From Bryopsis sp. KO-2023 (lineage: Eukaryota; Chlorophyta; Ulvophyceae; Bryopsidales; Bryopsidaceae), in the NCBI GenBank assembly GCA_030272585.1, contig BSYQ01000006.1:6101001-6165000 (forward strand): 64,000 nucleotides of DNA. Reading direction: 5' to 3'. The notes below the pieces were generated by a model that saw nothing but the letters and a program-made list of their open reading frames with translations, made no database searches and was not told where the DNA came from. The translations under genes and the position numbers were made by a program. Every line of letters starts with the position of its first letter. The first letter of the stretch is position 1. This document shows positions 20,733 through 30,803 of this stretch, piece after piece.

Positions 20733-23507
20733 ATGGCCCACCCCAGAGGACCTCCAAACAGGCTGATCAACAGTCAGTTAACAGCCTTCACTGGGGCAGA
20801 GAAGGAAGATGTGGCCACCTGGATACGGTCATATGAGATTCTCGCCACAGGCTCAGGGTGGAGTGTACCACCAGCGGTGCCGGACCATGAGGATCAGAGA
20901 ATTGAGAGACTGTATACGACGGGGAAAGCGCGATCATGGGTGGACAATTGGACGGCCAGACACCCTACACATGTGGGAGGGCTGCCGAACCCAGAAAGGA
21001 CATGGCAGGAGTTACAAATGGGCATGTTGGCAAGGTTTGGAGTGGCGCCAGCGACGTTGGTGGCCCGTATCTTGGAACGGAAACAAAAGAATGACGAAAC
21101 TGTGGGAGAATACGCTTCTGCACTCTCCCAGATGCAGCAACAACTCAATGCGAGTCGAGCCCCAGGCAGTCCCGCCGTGGCCGACGAACTTCTACTGCAA
21201 TTGTTTAAGAACGGAGTGCGGGAGGATCTTGCCCCCATCCTGCTGGGTTTTACAGGAGATACCCTGGATGAAGCAGTGGCAAGAGCCCGACAGATCGAAG
21301 AGAGACAAGTGCGGCCGGGGCCAAAGCGAAAGACAGCGATCAACACACTGGAGGAACTGCAGGACCAAGCAGTGATGGAGCCAGTCCTGGCGGAAGTAAA
21401 TATTATGGATCAGCGGGTGAACGAACAAATCGAGAATTTGAGGAAGGAGGTGCGCGAACACCAAACCACCACGGACTCGCGACTCAGAGGAGTGGAGCAG
21501 CATGTGAGAACCTCTGGGCAGCAGTTTGGCGAACTCAAAAGTATGATCTCCACTCTATCAGGAATGGTGGCGGATGTGAGACAGCCTAATGTGCCAGAGC
21601 CAGGAGGAGGGAACTATGGAAACACTGGGGGTACCGGAGCAAACCAAGTGCCACTCAATGGAGGCAGAGGGCAAGGGGCCTACAGAGGCAATGGCTGGGG
21701 AAATGGAGGAGGCAGAGGACGGGGAACTCGGAACAATGGCAATGGAGGAAGAGGCTGGGGAGGAGGGCGTTATGATGTGAACAAAGTCAGATGTTGGCAC
21801 TGCTCGCGCCTTGGCCATTATGCCAGCCAGTGTCCTGAACATTTAAACTTCTTCCAGGCGGAAATGGGGGACCACCTGGTGATGGACTTTGAGCAAACGG
21901 ACCCTGGGGCAACCACCACAGAAGGACCCGAGGAGGTTCTGGCACCAATCTGGTACTCTGAAATGGATATTGACCACGGAGGCTTGGACGGGGACCAGGG
22001 AGGCAGTGGAGGAACCCCCATGGACACGAGCCCAATACCTTCAGAACCTCGAGCAGATGCTGGGGAGGAAGTTGTGATGGAGGAACCAAAGAAGGAACCA
22101 GAACCCCCACGGGAGCCGGAGGAGAAGACAAAGTCTGTGCCTGAACCAGAAGATGTGCCGAGGCCACGAGATGAGCCACAAGGATCGAGACCGGTTATGT
22201 TACCACCTATGTTACCTCCACCCATGCGGCCACCGTCCCCACGGAATACCATGACCAAGAAAAAGAAAATGGGGAAAAAGACGGCGGGGGAGCCAAAAGA
22301 GAAGAGAATGTTCACGGCGGCAGAGGCCAAAAAGTTTGTGGAGGGTCTGATGACGGAGGTTCCAGTGGCGAGTCTGTGCCAGCACCACCCGGAGTTGATC
22401 GATGCATGGTTGAAGGCACTGAGGGTGCCCATGGCTAAAGTACCTGCAATCACTACTGTGGAGGGAGTGGGCAAGCCCAGCCCATATGCAGTCACTACCG
22501 CCACAGCCAAGATCATGGAGACCAAGGTACCAGGGGCCATCATTGATACGGGGGCGAGTGCTTGTGTGATATCGGCCCAACTCCTAGCACGGACAGGGTT
22601 GACCCACCTGATGGAGGCACCGAAGGGGAGGTACAGGGATTGCAATGGCGAGACTAGGCAAGCTCTGGGGTACATCCCTGCCCTGCCCATCGCCCTTGGA
22701 CAATGCAAACAGATCGTACCGTGCCATGTAGTGGAGAACGAACATCTATCCCTGATCATTGGGACCCCGTGGTTGGTGGATACCGGTACAGAGATCCACT
22801 TTGGTTTCAAGCGGCTCACTCCGTGTGTGGCAGGACGGCGAGTAGGTCACGTACCCATCGAGTTCCTTCACACAACGACGCCTGAGAGTGCTGCAGTCGT
22901 CGCAGTTTACCAAACCCTCCGATCGATCGAAGAAACGAGCGCCGCCCCAGAACCGCCAGCAGCCCCCACCGGAAAGCAGCCACAGCAGGATTCAATGACG
23001 AGCCAAACGCCACCAGGGGAACGCCGACCAGATGGGTTCATCCAGCCCTACCTCTACGTTCCTCAACCCCCTCCTCTGTGGATCACCAAGCGCCAGAAGG
23101 CGGTGCTGCAGGAGTGCTGCACCATTCGGCGGGAAAAGGGGATGAGTGAGGCGGCGGCCACACATTTGTATCTCCAGGAGGCGGAAATACTGGACACCAG
23201 GGGGAGGCACCACGGAGGGACAAAGAGGGAGTTCAAAAAGATCCACGACGAAAGGTTGAGATGCGAGGGAGAACCGAGAAAAAGGGATGCTATCACAAGG
23301 GAGTATTTCCGAAGGTGCGACGCTGTGACGAGCGCACAGAGGGAGGAGTCGGAGGAGATGTTGGGGCACTTCCGCAGGGAGGCCCAGAGGTGGAGGCCAG
23401 TGGAGGGTGGCGAGACTGGAGGGGGGACCTCCACAGCAGCCGCAGCTGGCGGGGAGGGGAGGAGTGAGCCACCAAGGGTGGTGAGCTACGACTCCTCGGA
23501 TTTTTAA
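20733..23507 (+). CDS. Element B Gag-protease
   Basis: 924 aa from the first ATG of the transcript. Order: retrotransposon capsid domain (about residues 15-190; DVATWIRSYEILA, TWQELQMGMLARFG, TVGEYASALSQM), coiled region (IENLRKEVREHQ), Gly/Arg-rich stretch, CCHC zinc knuckle from C354 (CWHCSRLGHYASQC), acidic/Pro-rich linker, and retropepsin with active site at D605 (AIIDTGASACVIS) and LIIGTPWL. A basic tail of no known function follows. Capsid packages RNA; the protease cleaves the polyprotein. The frame is open upstream for 830 codons. It ends GAT TTT TAA, with RT in the overlapping -1 frame. Confidence 0.9.
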   Translation: MAHPRGPPNRLINSQLTAFTGAEKEDVATWIRSYEILATGSGWSVPPAVPDHEDQRIERLYTTGKARSWVDNWTARHPTHVGGLPNPERTWQELQMGMLARFGVAPATLVARILERKQKNDETVGEYASALSQMQQQLNASRAPGSPAVADELLLQLFKNGVREDLAPILLGFTGDTLDEAVARARQIEERQVRPGPKRKTAINTLEELQDQAVMEPVLAEVNIMDQRVNEQIENLRKEVREHQTTTDSRLRGVEQHVRTSGQQFGELKSMISTLSGMVADVRQPNVPEPGGGNYGNTGGTGANQVPLNGGRGQGAYRGNGWGNGGGRGRGTRNNGNGGRGWGGGRYDVNKVRCWHCSRLGHYASQCPEHLNFFQAEMGDHLVMDFEQTDPGATTTEGPEEVLAPIWYSEMDIDHGGLDGDQGGSGGTPMDTSPIPSEPRADAGEEVVMEEPKKEPEPPREPEEKTKSVPEPEDVPRPRDEPQGSRPVMLPPMLPPPMRPPSPRNTMTKKKKMGKKTAGEPKEKRMFTAAEAKKFVEGLMTEVPVASLCQHHPELIDAWLKALRVPMAKVPAITTVEGVGKPSPYAVTTATAKIMETKVPGAIIDTGASACVISAQLLARTGLTHLMEAPKGRYRDCNGETRQALGYIPALPIALGQCKQIVPCHVVENEHLSLIIGTPWLVDTGTEIHFGFKRLTPCVAGRRVGHVPIEFLHTTTPESAAVVAVYQTLRSIEETSAAPEPPAAPTGKQPQQDSMTSQTPPGERRPDGFIQPYLYVPQPPPLWITKRQKAVLQECCTIRREKGMSEAAATHLYLQEAEILDTRGRHHGGTKREFKKIHDERLRCEGEPRKRDAITREYFRRCDAVTSAQREESEEMLGHFRREAQRWRPVEGGETGGGTSTAAAAGGEGRSEPPRVVSYDSSDF

Positions 23508-23525
23508 GTGGGCCGGCCACCGACG
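23499..23525 (+). promoter_or_regulatory. Element B putative -1 frameshift site
   Basis: Gag ends GAT TTT TAA, so the last sense codon lies in a run of five T and can slip back one base with perfect re-pairing while the stop is in the A site. The -1 frame is open from 23468 into RT (40-nt overlap). The palindromic GTGGGCCGGCCAC just downstream could form a hairpin. Confidence 0.5.
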
Positions 23526-23680
23526 TCCTTCTTCGGCGACACCTGAAGGGGTGGCGGAGGTGGTTCGGTCCCACAAAAGGGAATAAAGGGAAAAGGGGAA
23601 GAGGGCGGCGTGGCAAGCGTGCGGGTAAACGAGAACAGTGGCGTCGAGCAGGCAGGAGGATCAAGGAGCAGGAAGCGAGA

Positions 23681-25519
23681 ATGCAACGCCAAACGGAAGA
23701 AGTGGAAAGGGCCAGGAGTCTGTGGCCGGACTCATGGGCCATGCAATGCTTAAACCATAGCAGAACAGTGGAGGCAGAAATCCTTATGAGGGAGGGAATG
23801 GGAGAAGAAAAAGAAAAAAAGGGAAAAGAAAATTCAAGGGAAAGGAAAGCCAAAGAAACAGAAAAAGAAGAGGAAAGAGAAGAAAAAGGAGAAAGAAAAG
23901 AAAGGTTTGGGTTGAGGGAAATGGGACAGGCAGCAGTTCAGCTGCAGGAAAATCAGATTTGGGCAGGGGTGGTTCCCCTTGGGACTTCTGATGTAGAAAA
24001 TAAAACGTTTGCCACAGAAAAGGAAAGGGAAGAGAAAAAGGTGTCACTTAGAGAAAAACTGGAAGAACTGAAAATTAGTCCCCATCTTACCCCCCACCAA
24101 AGAAAAGAGCTGCTGGAGCTTCTGCAGCAGTACCCCGATGCCTGTGCTTGGTCCTCGGATCAAGTCGGGCAAACCAACATATTATACCACGAGATCCCCA
24201 CCGGAGATCATCCCCCCATCAGGCAGAATCCCTACCGGTTCAGTTTTGCGGAGAACCAGGTAGTCAAATCGGAGGTGGCGAGGATGCTCCTGGATGGAGT
24301 GGTGCGGAAGTCAAAGTCCCCGTGGGCCTCACCGATCGTCTTGGTTCCAAAGCCAGATGGGTCGGTGCGGTTCTGTGTTGATTACCGCAAGCTCAACAAG
24401 GTGACCACCCGAGATAGCTTTCCTCTCCCGAGGATAGAGGATGCGATCAACCAGTTCTCGGAGGCCAAGTTCTTCACCGCTTTGGATTTGAGATCAGGGT
24501 ATTGGCAGGTCAGGATGAGCACTGCCTCCGCGGAGAAAACGGCCTTCATCACACAGGAGGGGCTGTATGAGTTCGTGGTGATGCCCTTCGGGCTCAGTAA
24601 CGCCCCAGCGACATTCCAAAGGATGATGAACGAGGTACTGGGACCTATGCTGTGGAAGGGGGTGATCGTGTATTTGGATGATATCATCATCTATGCGGAG
24701 ACTTGGGAAAAGCATCAGGAGATCTTGGCAGAGGTGCTGCAGCGGCTGAAGGAGGCCAACCTGAGGATCAGCCCGAGGAAATCGGACTTCGGGTTTGAGG
24801 AGCTACTCTACTTGGGCCACATCGTGGGAAAAGGGGAAATCAAGATGAATCCGAAGAAGGTAGCCACAGTGGAGCTGCAGGAGCCACCGGTGGATGTGTC
24901 TACTCTGAGGTCCTTCCTTGGCCTTACTTCTTACTACAGGAGATTTGTGCGCGACTATGCAAGGATCGCTGCACCTCTGACGGAGTTGTTGAAGAAGGAT
25001 GTGCCATTTGAATGGAGGGAACGACAACAACAAGCATTTGAGAGGCTGAAGAAAAGCATAACCGATCAACCAGTCCTGGCTCCACCACAGCCACACCTAC
25101 CATACACTCTGCAGACAGACTGGAGCAGCCAGGCTGTGGGGGCAGTACTCTGCCAGAAGGATGAGCAAGGGAGAGAGCATGTGGTAGCCTATGCCAGCAA
25201 AAGACTCAACCCAGCGGAGAAGAACTATTCGGTAGTGGAGGGGGAGTGCCTGGCAGTGGTATGGGCTTGCACCCTATTCAGGCCATACATCTATGGCACA
25301 GAATTTGTGCTGCAGACAGACCAGCGGGCATTACAGTGGTTGATGACAGGTACTAAACTGACGGGAAAACTGATGAGGTGGGCACTCCGCCTACAGGAGT
25401 TTGATTTCAGGATTGAGTTCCGCGCTGGAAAAAGCAATGCGAATGCGGATGCACTGACCAGGCTTCCAGTTCCACTGGATCATCCGATAGTCAGTGGATC
25501 CACAGCACTTCGTCCATAA
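23681..25519 (+). CDS. Element B reverse transcriptase-RNase H
   Basis: 612 aa from ATG 23681; frame open from 23468, so it is probably made as Gag-Pol by -1 frameshift. A Lys/Glu-rich basic-acidic N-terminus precedes the RT. RT motifs are classical Ty3/gypsy: WASPIVLVPKPDGS, RFCVDYRKLN, FFTALDLRSGYWQV, MPFGLSNAPATFQ and YLDD at about 331-334. RNase H: Asp at about 480 (LQTDWSSQAVGAVL), Glu in VVEGECLAVVWA, TDQRALQWL and ANADALTRL. The frame stops at 25517-25519 directly after RNase H; integrase is a separate frame downstream. Confidence 0.93.
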   Translation: MQRQTEEVERARSLWPDSWAMQCLNHSRTVEAEILMREGMGEEKEKKGKENSRERKAKETEKEEEREEKGERKERFGLREMGQAAVQLQENQIWAGVVPLGTSDVENKTFATEKEREEKKVSLREKLEELKISPHLTPHQRKELLELLQQYPDACAWSSDQVGQTNILYHEIPTGDHPPIRQNPYRFSFAENQVVKSEVARMLLDGVVRKSKSPWASPIVLVPKPDGSVRFCVDYRKLNKVTTRDSFPLPRIEDAINQFSEAKFFTALDLRSGYWQVRMSTASAEKTAFITQEGLYEFVVMPFGLSNAPATFQRMMNEVLGPMLWKGVIVYLDDIIIYAETWEKHQEILAEVLQRLKEANLRISPRKSDFGFEELLYLGHIVGKGEIKMNPKKVATVELQEPPVDVSTLRSFLGLTSYYRRFVRDYARIAAPLTELLKKDVPFEWRERQQQAFERLKKSITDQPVLAPPQPHLPYTLQTDWSSQAVGAVLCQKDEQGREHVVAYASKRLNPAEKNYSVVEGECLAVVWACTLFRPYIYGTEFVLQTDQRALQWLMTGTKLTGKLMRWALRLQEFDFRIEFRAGKSNANADALTRLPVPLDHPIVSGSTALRP

Positions 25520-25705
25520 GGATCTTCCGGGGATCTCAAGATCATGGCTGGAAAAAGAGGAACCATTGTTGGTCCAATGGGGGTACTTCTAGACTGAAGG
25601 CAAGGCCACACGAACCCCGAAAAAGTAGCGTGGAACACCGTTACCGTTCGGACTTCGTGATTTGCCACAGTTGCTGCCGTGATCAAAGGAGGAGGTCAAA
25701 GGAGA
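25520..25705 (+). other. Element B gap between RNase H and integrase frames
   Basis: Same frame as both neighbours but interrupted by three stops (near 25517, 25595 and 25663). A splice-acceptor-like TTTGCCACAG lies near 25670. How integrase is translated is not evident; a spliced RNA or reinitiation is possible. Confidence 0.5.
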
Positions 25706-28700
25706 ATGGACCCATGGGCGGATGCGGAACTGATGGAATTCTTGAAAACAACGGCATTACCCGCTGAGAAACAAGCAAAAGCGAGGGTGCGAAAAAGGGG
25801 TCAGAGATATCGATGGGTGGGAGGAGATCTACACCCACTCAAGTGCTTGAGTAAACAAGGAGAATGGCTAGAGGTGCCAAAAGAGGAGCAAAGGCCAACT
25901 GTGGTCCGAAAAGTCCACAGAGAAAATGCGCACATCGGCGGCAGAGGATTGTGCCAGAAAGTGCAGCAGAGATACTGGTGGCCATATATAAGGAAAGAGG
26001 TAGAACAAGTGTGGCAGACGTGCCACAGCTGCAGAAGAAGTCAGAAAGCGCCTAAGGAACGACACCCATTAAGGCAGCATATACCGTTAAGAGCCTGGGA
26101 GAGACTGGGTATGGACTTGATCACCCTGCCCACCACCGGAACGGGAGAAAAATATGTGATAGTCATGGTAGACTACTTCACCAAGTGGACGATCGCCGGG
26201 GCATTAACGAGTAAGAGGAGTTCTGCGGTGGCGGCGTGGCTGAAGGCCTCGGTGTTCCATCCATATGGACCGCCCGCCTCCATCATCACAGACAACGGGA
26301 GTGAATTCGAAGGAGAGGTGGCAGAACTTCTACAGCAGTGGGGAGTCCAGCTGAGGAAAGGACGCCCATACCACCCGGAGACCAATGGGCTGGTCGAAAG
26401 AATGAACCGGGAGATACAACAACTATTGCGGAGGGAGTGTGGCGGCGGGATCACGCCCCAATGGCCGGAGAAACTGCAGGAGGTGATTTATGCTATCAAC
26501 ACCAGGGAACACACCTCCACCGGACTCAGCCCCGCCAAGGCATTGTTTTTCCGGGAGTTTTCCACCAAAACCAAACGAAATGAACGCTTAGCAGAATTGC
26601 GAGGGGAGTTACGCCGGGCAGATGCAGTGGAGCTGCAGCGCCAGGTCACCCTGAGGTTTATGAATGAGGAGAGGAAAGCTCAGGAGGGGAGTCTTGCCAG
26701 AGCCTTGCAGAAAGCAAGGGTCAAACAGCAGCTGGGGCACCTCTGGGAGACGATCAGGCGGGGTAAAGCTCCAGCAGAACTGCAAGTAGGGGACATGGTG
26801 ATGTTGTGCTCAACTCGGTTCCCCTACCACCCCAAGGAGATGGAATTTAATCAGGGGCCATGGATGGTCCAGGAATTACGTGGGGATTTGGTAAAGGTGG
26901 GTCAGACCCCAAGGGATGCATGGACTGTGGACAGGGTACAGTGTCGCCTCATTGAGAGGACGGACGTGGAGGAGTCTCGTGGCGGAAGTGCAGAAAAACC
27001 CGACAGCGGCGGCGAATTGTTAGACGAATTTGCACTTTTCGAGAGCCCAGCGACCATGTTCCGATTCGTATGTTTCCTGGCCATCATATGCGGCGTGTTG
27101 AGTAGTGGCGGAGGCGGAGTAGGGCCAATCGGTGGCGCACGTGAGGGTGGCGGCGATCAGCCAGAGCGAGGGGGCAGTGGATCATCGCAAAGGAGTGGCG
27201 GAAATCAACCAGGGCAAGGAAATGACGACACACCCATGGCTGAATCCGGCAGCCTCGATACAGCAGATTTGGAGGCGGAATATGGATTGCAGGAGGAGGA
27301 GACAGTGGAGGAGTTGGTCAGCGAGCCCATGGTGGAGATCGCCTTTCCAGCAGCCGGGCCATCACAACCTCCACCAGTGGAACTCCCGGCCACCTTCCGA
27401 AATCTGCCGGTGGAGCTGCAAATTGATGCAGTGGCCGCGTACTTTGCGGCGATCCTTGCGAGCCATATGACCCAGCCGGAAACCCAGAATGTTGCCACCC
27501 AAACCGACGAAGAAGAGCAGCGGGATCAGGGGTCGCAGGCTACCTGCGACATGGTGCCGTGGAAACAATGGGAGCAACAACGGAGGCGGATGAAGAAGAT
27601 GGCGGACCTCTTGGATCGCCAGAAGGATCGGATCGCGGAACTGACGGGGAAGGAAAAAGGATCGCTACACCCCCGAAGCAGCCACCCACGAAAGAAAACG
27701 GTGAAAAGCCTCAAGGCTGGGGACATTGGGGAAGGAGGAAAGCCACCTCCTCAGTTGGGTCCAGAAGACTTGGAGGAAGCTACAGCAACATTAACAGGAG
27801 AACAGCCACTCCATCAGCCTGGACAAGGAGGTCTGGAGGGATCAACAGCAGCAACAGCAGCCACAGCAGCAACAGCAGCCACAGGAGGGGGGCAGCATGA
27901 GGAAACCACAGTGGGGGAAGGCTCAGGATTGGTTGGGAGTGAAGCAGGGACTGGGGAGAAAGTGGGGGAGGAGCAGCCAACAACACCAGAGGATGAACCC
28001 CCAGCTCCAGCTGATGTGATCCCAGGAAGCCCACCACATCCACAGCCACTGTCGGCTCAGGAATGGGCGGAGGTGCAGAGGGAGGAAAGAGATCGATCGT
28101 TGGCGGGACACCAGCCGCTGCCTGGGATGCATTACCGGAGAGGATGGGAGGAGAGGGTGTCACAGCCTCGTGTGGAGGAACCTGATCCAGTTCCGTTTGC
28201 CCACCAAGCGGAGCAAGCAGGACCCCAGGATCCACCAGCTGAACTCCCAACGACGGAGGAAGTGCCTCCAGCCTCCCAACTCGTCTTGCTGCCACCAGGG
28301 CCAATCAGACCACCAGCTCCACCCATGGCGGGACCTCGGCCACCACGCCCCTTCCAGATGTTCCAGAATGTCCAAGCCCCATTCGCGTTCGGAGCAGGAA
28401 CTCCCACAGGAACTACCCCGGGATTAAGCCAAAGCGGGACTCCAGCATCGAAGGGAGGAGCGCCAAGGAAGGGCCCAACCACTAGACTCGCCTCAGGAAA
28501 AGGGAAGCTCAAGAAGGTCGTCCTGGATTTTTCAGGAACGGATACGGAGACTGGCGAGGACGAAGGGCCCCCAGACGGAACAGCACCGGGTGATGGAAAG
28601 GGACAGCACGGCCAGAGCAGCGGCGGCGGCACTCCAGGGATGGGTACGCGTTGCAGCCGTTGTTCAAAACCGCCCGGCTCCAACGCGTACATCCCAACCG

Positions 28701-29197
28701 CCTGTAAGTTTGCTAACACACCCGGGCACCACCGACACTGCTCGCGAGACCGCTTTGGAAAATCCTGGAAAGCGTGTGCCAAGGATGTGTTGGCCATCCT
28801 CGTGGCCTTGCGGCGCCCCGACCTCTTCTGCCGCGGACGCGAACTCACGCTGGGGGACATCCCGGCGGCGGACCTTTCATGGATCCCGGAGTATCGCCCT
28901 GGCATCACCGCCGACGAGGTCTTCCAAAATCGCTGCTGGCGATGCGAAGCGGAAGCCAGAAACTTCCCAACGACGGCATACTGGCGCACGCTGACGGCGG
29001 AGATGTGGGGGCGATACCCCGAGCTCCGTCGGCCGTTCCCTGACGAGATCCCCCTGGAGAGAGGCGGCGCAGCCAAGCGGCCCCGAGAAGACGAAGGTCC
29101 AGACGATCCAGCAGCAGGAGGAGAGCCGCCGGAGCACTGTCGCGGAGGTCAGGGAGGACCGCCACCACCACCACCACCGCCGCCGCCGACAGCCTAA
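25706..29197 (+). CDS. Element B integrase with long coiled-coil/Pro-rich/Cys-rich C-terminal extension
   Basis: 1163 aa from ATG 25706 in strong context (GAGAATGG). The N-terminal zinc domain has H71, H76, C106 and C109. The catalytic core has D137 (MDLITLP), D196 (TDNGSEF) and E231 (NGLVERMN), a complete DDE triad with the usual roughly 35-residue D-E spacing. A GPWMVQEL...SH3-like end follows. After about residue 450 the frame continues into a different module: a signal-like hydrophobic stretch from M at 27056 (FRFVCFLAIICGVL), acidic region, coiled coil (WEQQRRRMKKMADLLDRQKD), long Pro/Gly-rich linker, and a C-terminal Cys/His region (CSRCSKPPG, GHHRHC, CWRCEAEARNF) probably binding zinc. 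Possibly a fused accessory gene. Its integrase could also serve element A (inference). Confidence 0.9.
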   Translation: MDPWADAELMEFLKTTALPAEKQAKARVRKRGQRYRWVGGDLHPLKCLSKQGEWLEVPKEEQRPTVVRKVHRENAHIGGRGLCQKVQQRYWWPYIRKEVEQVWQTCHSCRRSQKAPKERHPLRQHIPLRAWERLGMDLITLPTTGTGEKYVIVMVDYFTKWTIAGALTSKRSSAVAAWLKASVFHPYGPPASIITDNGSEFEGEVAELLQQWGVQLRKGRPYHPETNGLVERMNREIQQLLRRECGGGITPQWPEKLQEVIYAINTREHTSTGLSPAKALFFREFSTKTKRNERLAELRGELRRADAVELQRQVTLRFMNEERKAQEGSLARALQKARVKQQLGHLWETIRRGKAPAELQVGDMVMLCSTRFPYHPKEMEFNQGPWMVQELRGDLVKVGQTPRDAWTVDRVQCRLIERTDVEESRGGSAEKPDSGGELLDEFALFESPATMFRFVCFLAIICGVLSSGGGGVGPIGGAREGGGDQPERGGSGSSQRSGGNQPGQGNDDTPMAESGSLDTADLEAEYGLQEEETVEELVSEPMVEIAFPAAGPSQPPPVELPATFRNLPVELQIDAVAAYFAAILASHMTQPETQNVATQTDEEEQRDQGSQATCDMVPWKQWEQQRRRMKKMADLLDRQKDRIAELTGKEKGSLHPRSSHPRKKTVKSLKAGDIGEGGKPPPQLGPEDLEEATATLTGEQPLHQPGQGGLEGSTAATAATAATAATGGGQHEETTVGEGSGLVGSEAGTGEKVGEEQPTTPEDEPPAPADVIPGSPPHPQPLSAQEWAEVQREERDRSLAGHQPLPGMHYRRGWEERVSQPRVEEPDPVPFAHQAEQAGPQDPPAELPTTEEVPPASQLVLLPPGPIRPPAPPMAGPRPPRPFQMFQNVQAPFAFGAGTPTGTTPGLSQSGTPASKGGAPRKGPTTRLASGKGKLKKVVLDFSGTDTETGEDEGPPDGTAPGDGKGQHGQSSGGGTPGMGTRCSRCSKPPGSNAYIPTACKFANTPGHHRHCSRDRFGKSWKACAKDVLAILVALRRPDLFCRGRELTLGDIPAADLSWIPEYRPGITADEVFQNRCWRCEAEARNFPTTAYWRTLTAEMWGRYPELRRPFPDEIPLERGGAAKRPREDEGPDDPAAGGEPPEHCRGGQGGPPPPPPPPPPTA

Positions 29198-30265
29198 AAA
29201 GGGGGGAAGGTGAAAAAAAAAAAAAAAAAAGAAAAAAAAAAAGAAAAAGGAAGGAAAATGGGGGAGGGGTGACTGTTTGTTTTTGTTTTTATTGTTTTTA
29301 TTTGTTTTTGTTTTATTGGTTTTCATGAGAATGGCTATGGAGACAGCCTTCTCAAAGAAAAGTAGTAGCTGAACTGGTTGGATCAGTAAGAATGGAAAAG
29401 AAAAGGAAGTGAGAAAGAGAGAGTAAGAGTTCAGAGTTCAGGGCTCTCTTTTTGATGACTTTTTGTTTTTGCTTTTATTGTTTTTGTTTTTGTTTTATTG
29501 GTTTTCATGAGAATGGCTATAGAGACAGCCTTCTCAAAGAAAAGTAGTAGCTGAACTGGATTGGACCAGTAAGAATGGAAAAGAAAAGGAAGTGAGGAAG
29601 AGAGAGTAAGAGTTCAGAGTTCAGGGTTCTTTCTTAAATCTTTTTGATACATGATTTCAAGTTGCTATGAGGGTTAGAGAACAGACTGTCTGCTGCTGAA
29701 GTGGGCAGGCAGTAAAACACTGTGGCAGGAGTGGGTGTCTGATGGGTTAGGTATCTTTTTGGGGGAAGGCATGAAAAAGGGGGGGGGGGGGGGGGAAAAA
29801 AACAAACATAAACCTCTGGTTATTGGACCTGAAAAAGAAAAAAAAAAAAAGAGAACAAGCCTACTGGTTGAGAAGGCAGGTTGCTCAGTATTTCTAGGGA
29901 TGAAGTGAACAAGCTGACAGAACAGCTGTGGATTGTGTTGTGCTTGTGTTATCAAGGTTAACAGACATTTTTCCTGTTGTGTAGAAAGTGATAATTGAAA
30001 AAAAAAAAAAAAAAAAAAAAAACTTTTATTTTGGATCCCAACATACTGACACTTAGCACTTGTTCTGTAGTACTGGGGACACTGCATCTGTGGACTTAGT
30101 GGTTGAATAGGCAGTTAGGTCTGTCTATTCACCACTTCTCCAACAGTTCTGACCCCAGTTATCTTGAAAATGGAAGTCTAGACACAGAAACAGTTCAGAA
30201 AAGAGGGGAGGGGATGTTAAAACTTTTGGGGACAAAAGTTCAGGGAGGAGGGGAGTGGTTACAGC
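29198..30265 (+). other. Element B 3' UTR with tandem duplication
   Basis: Non-coding, with homopolymer A and G runs (29217, 29785, 30000). A segment of about 180 bp (29281-29460) is tandemly repeated at 29461-29640; both contain TTTTCATGAGAATGGCTAT and AAAGAAAAGTAGTAGCTG. The end is purine-rich (GGGAGGAGGGGAGTGG), the likely polypurine tract, followed by the palindrome at 30257-30272. Confidence 0.8.
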
Positions 30266-30803
30266 TGTAACCCCAAACCACGTCGCCTCCACTGATTTCG
30301 TCACACTGGCCAAGGCCAGAGTGCTATCGGGTAGAGGAGGGGTAGTTAGGACAGTCCAGCCACAGTCTGGAAGTAGCAGTCCAGCTGCGGAAATGACTAG
30401 GTTGGACGGTCCTAGGGGTAGAGACTAAGGGAAGGGATTGAGGGAGGTTAGGAAGATCAGCTAGGCTTGATAGGTTAGGTAGTCCCCATCAGTAGGTGGG
30501 ATCCTAGGTGATCAGTGGGACTAGGGTGAGTCAGGCGGCAGCCTATTTAATGGCTGATCTTAGGTTATTGGACATTCTGGGTGAGGCTTTTGTGTTTATT
30601 CGGGTTTGGACCCTTTATTGATTGTTGTAAGAAAGCTTGTGTGAAGAGTCCTGAGTAAGGTGCCTTGCAAAGGCCGTGTGATCAAGTTCAAGAGGGGCTG
30701 TCCCCACTTCCGCCGTTCCCGTTCTGCAGAAACGCCATCACAACCGTTAAGTACGGCTGCAGGGGTGACCCCAGCGGTCAAGGTTACCCTATTTGTGGTT
30801 ACA
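30266..30803 (+). repeat. Element B 3' LTR (7 bp longer than 5' LTR)
   Basis: 538 bp: the 531 bp of the 5' LTR plus terminal GGTTACA, exactly the extension seen in A1 and A2. The following flank CACGGG does not repeat the left flank. Confidence 0.9.

Larger units (their letters stand above)
17674..30803 (+). mobile_element. Element B: large Ty3/gypsy-like LTR retrotransposon with detached integrase ORF
   Basis: 13.1 kb. Order: 5' LTR, primer-binding site, 2.5-kb ATG-free open leader, Gag-protease, RT-RNase H (-1 frame), a gap with stops, integrase plus long C-terminal extension, 1-kb 3' UTR, 3' LTR. Its LTRs share the first 22 bp (starting TGTAACCCCAAACC) and the last bases (ATTTGTGGTTACA) with element A. 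The 5' and 3' LTRs look identical over 531 bp, so insertion is recent. No target duplication: the left flank ends TGCGCT, the right begins CACGGG, and the flanking DIRS-like gene lacks coding sequence across the junction. This points to a deletion or a recombinant between two B copies. Confidence 0.92.
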
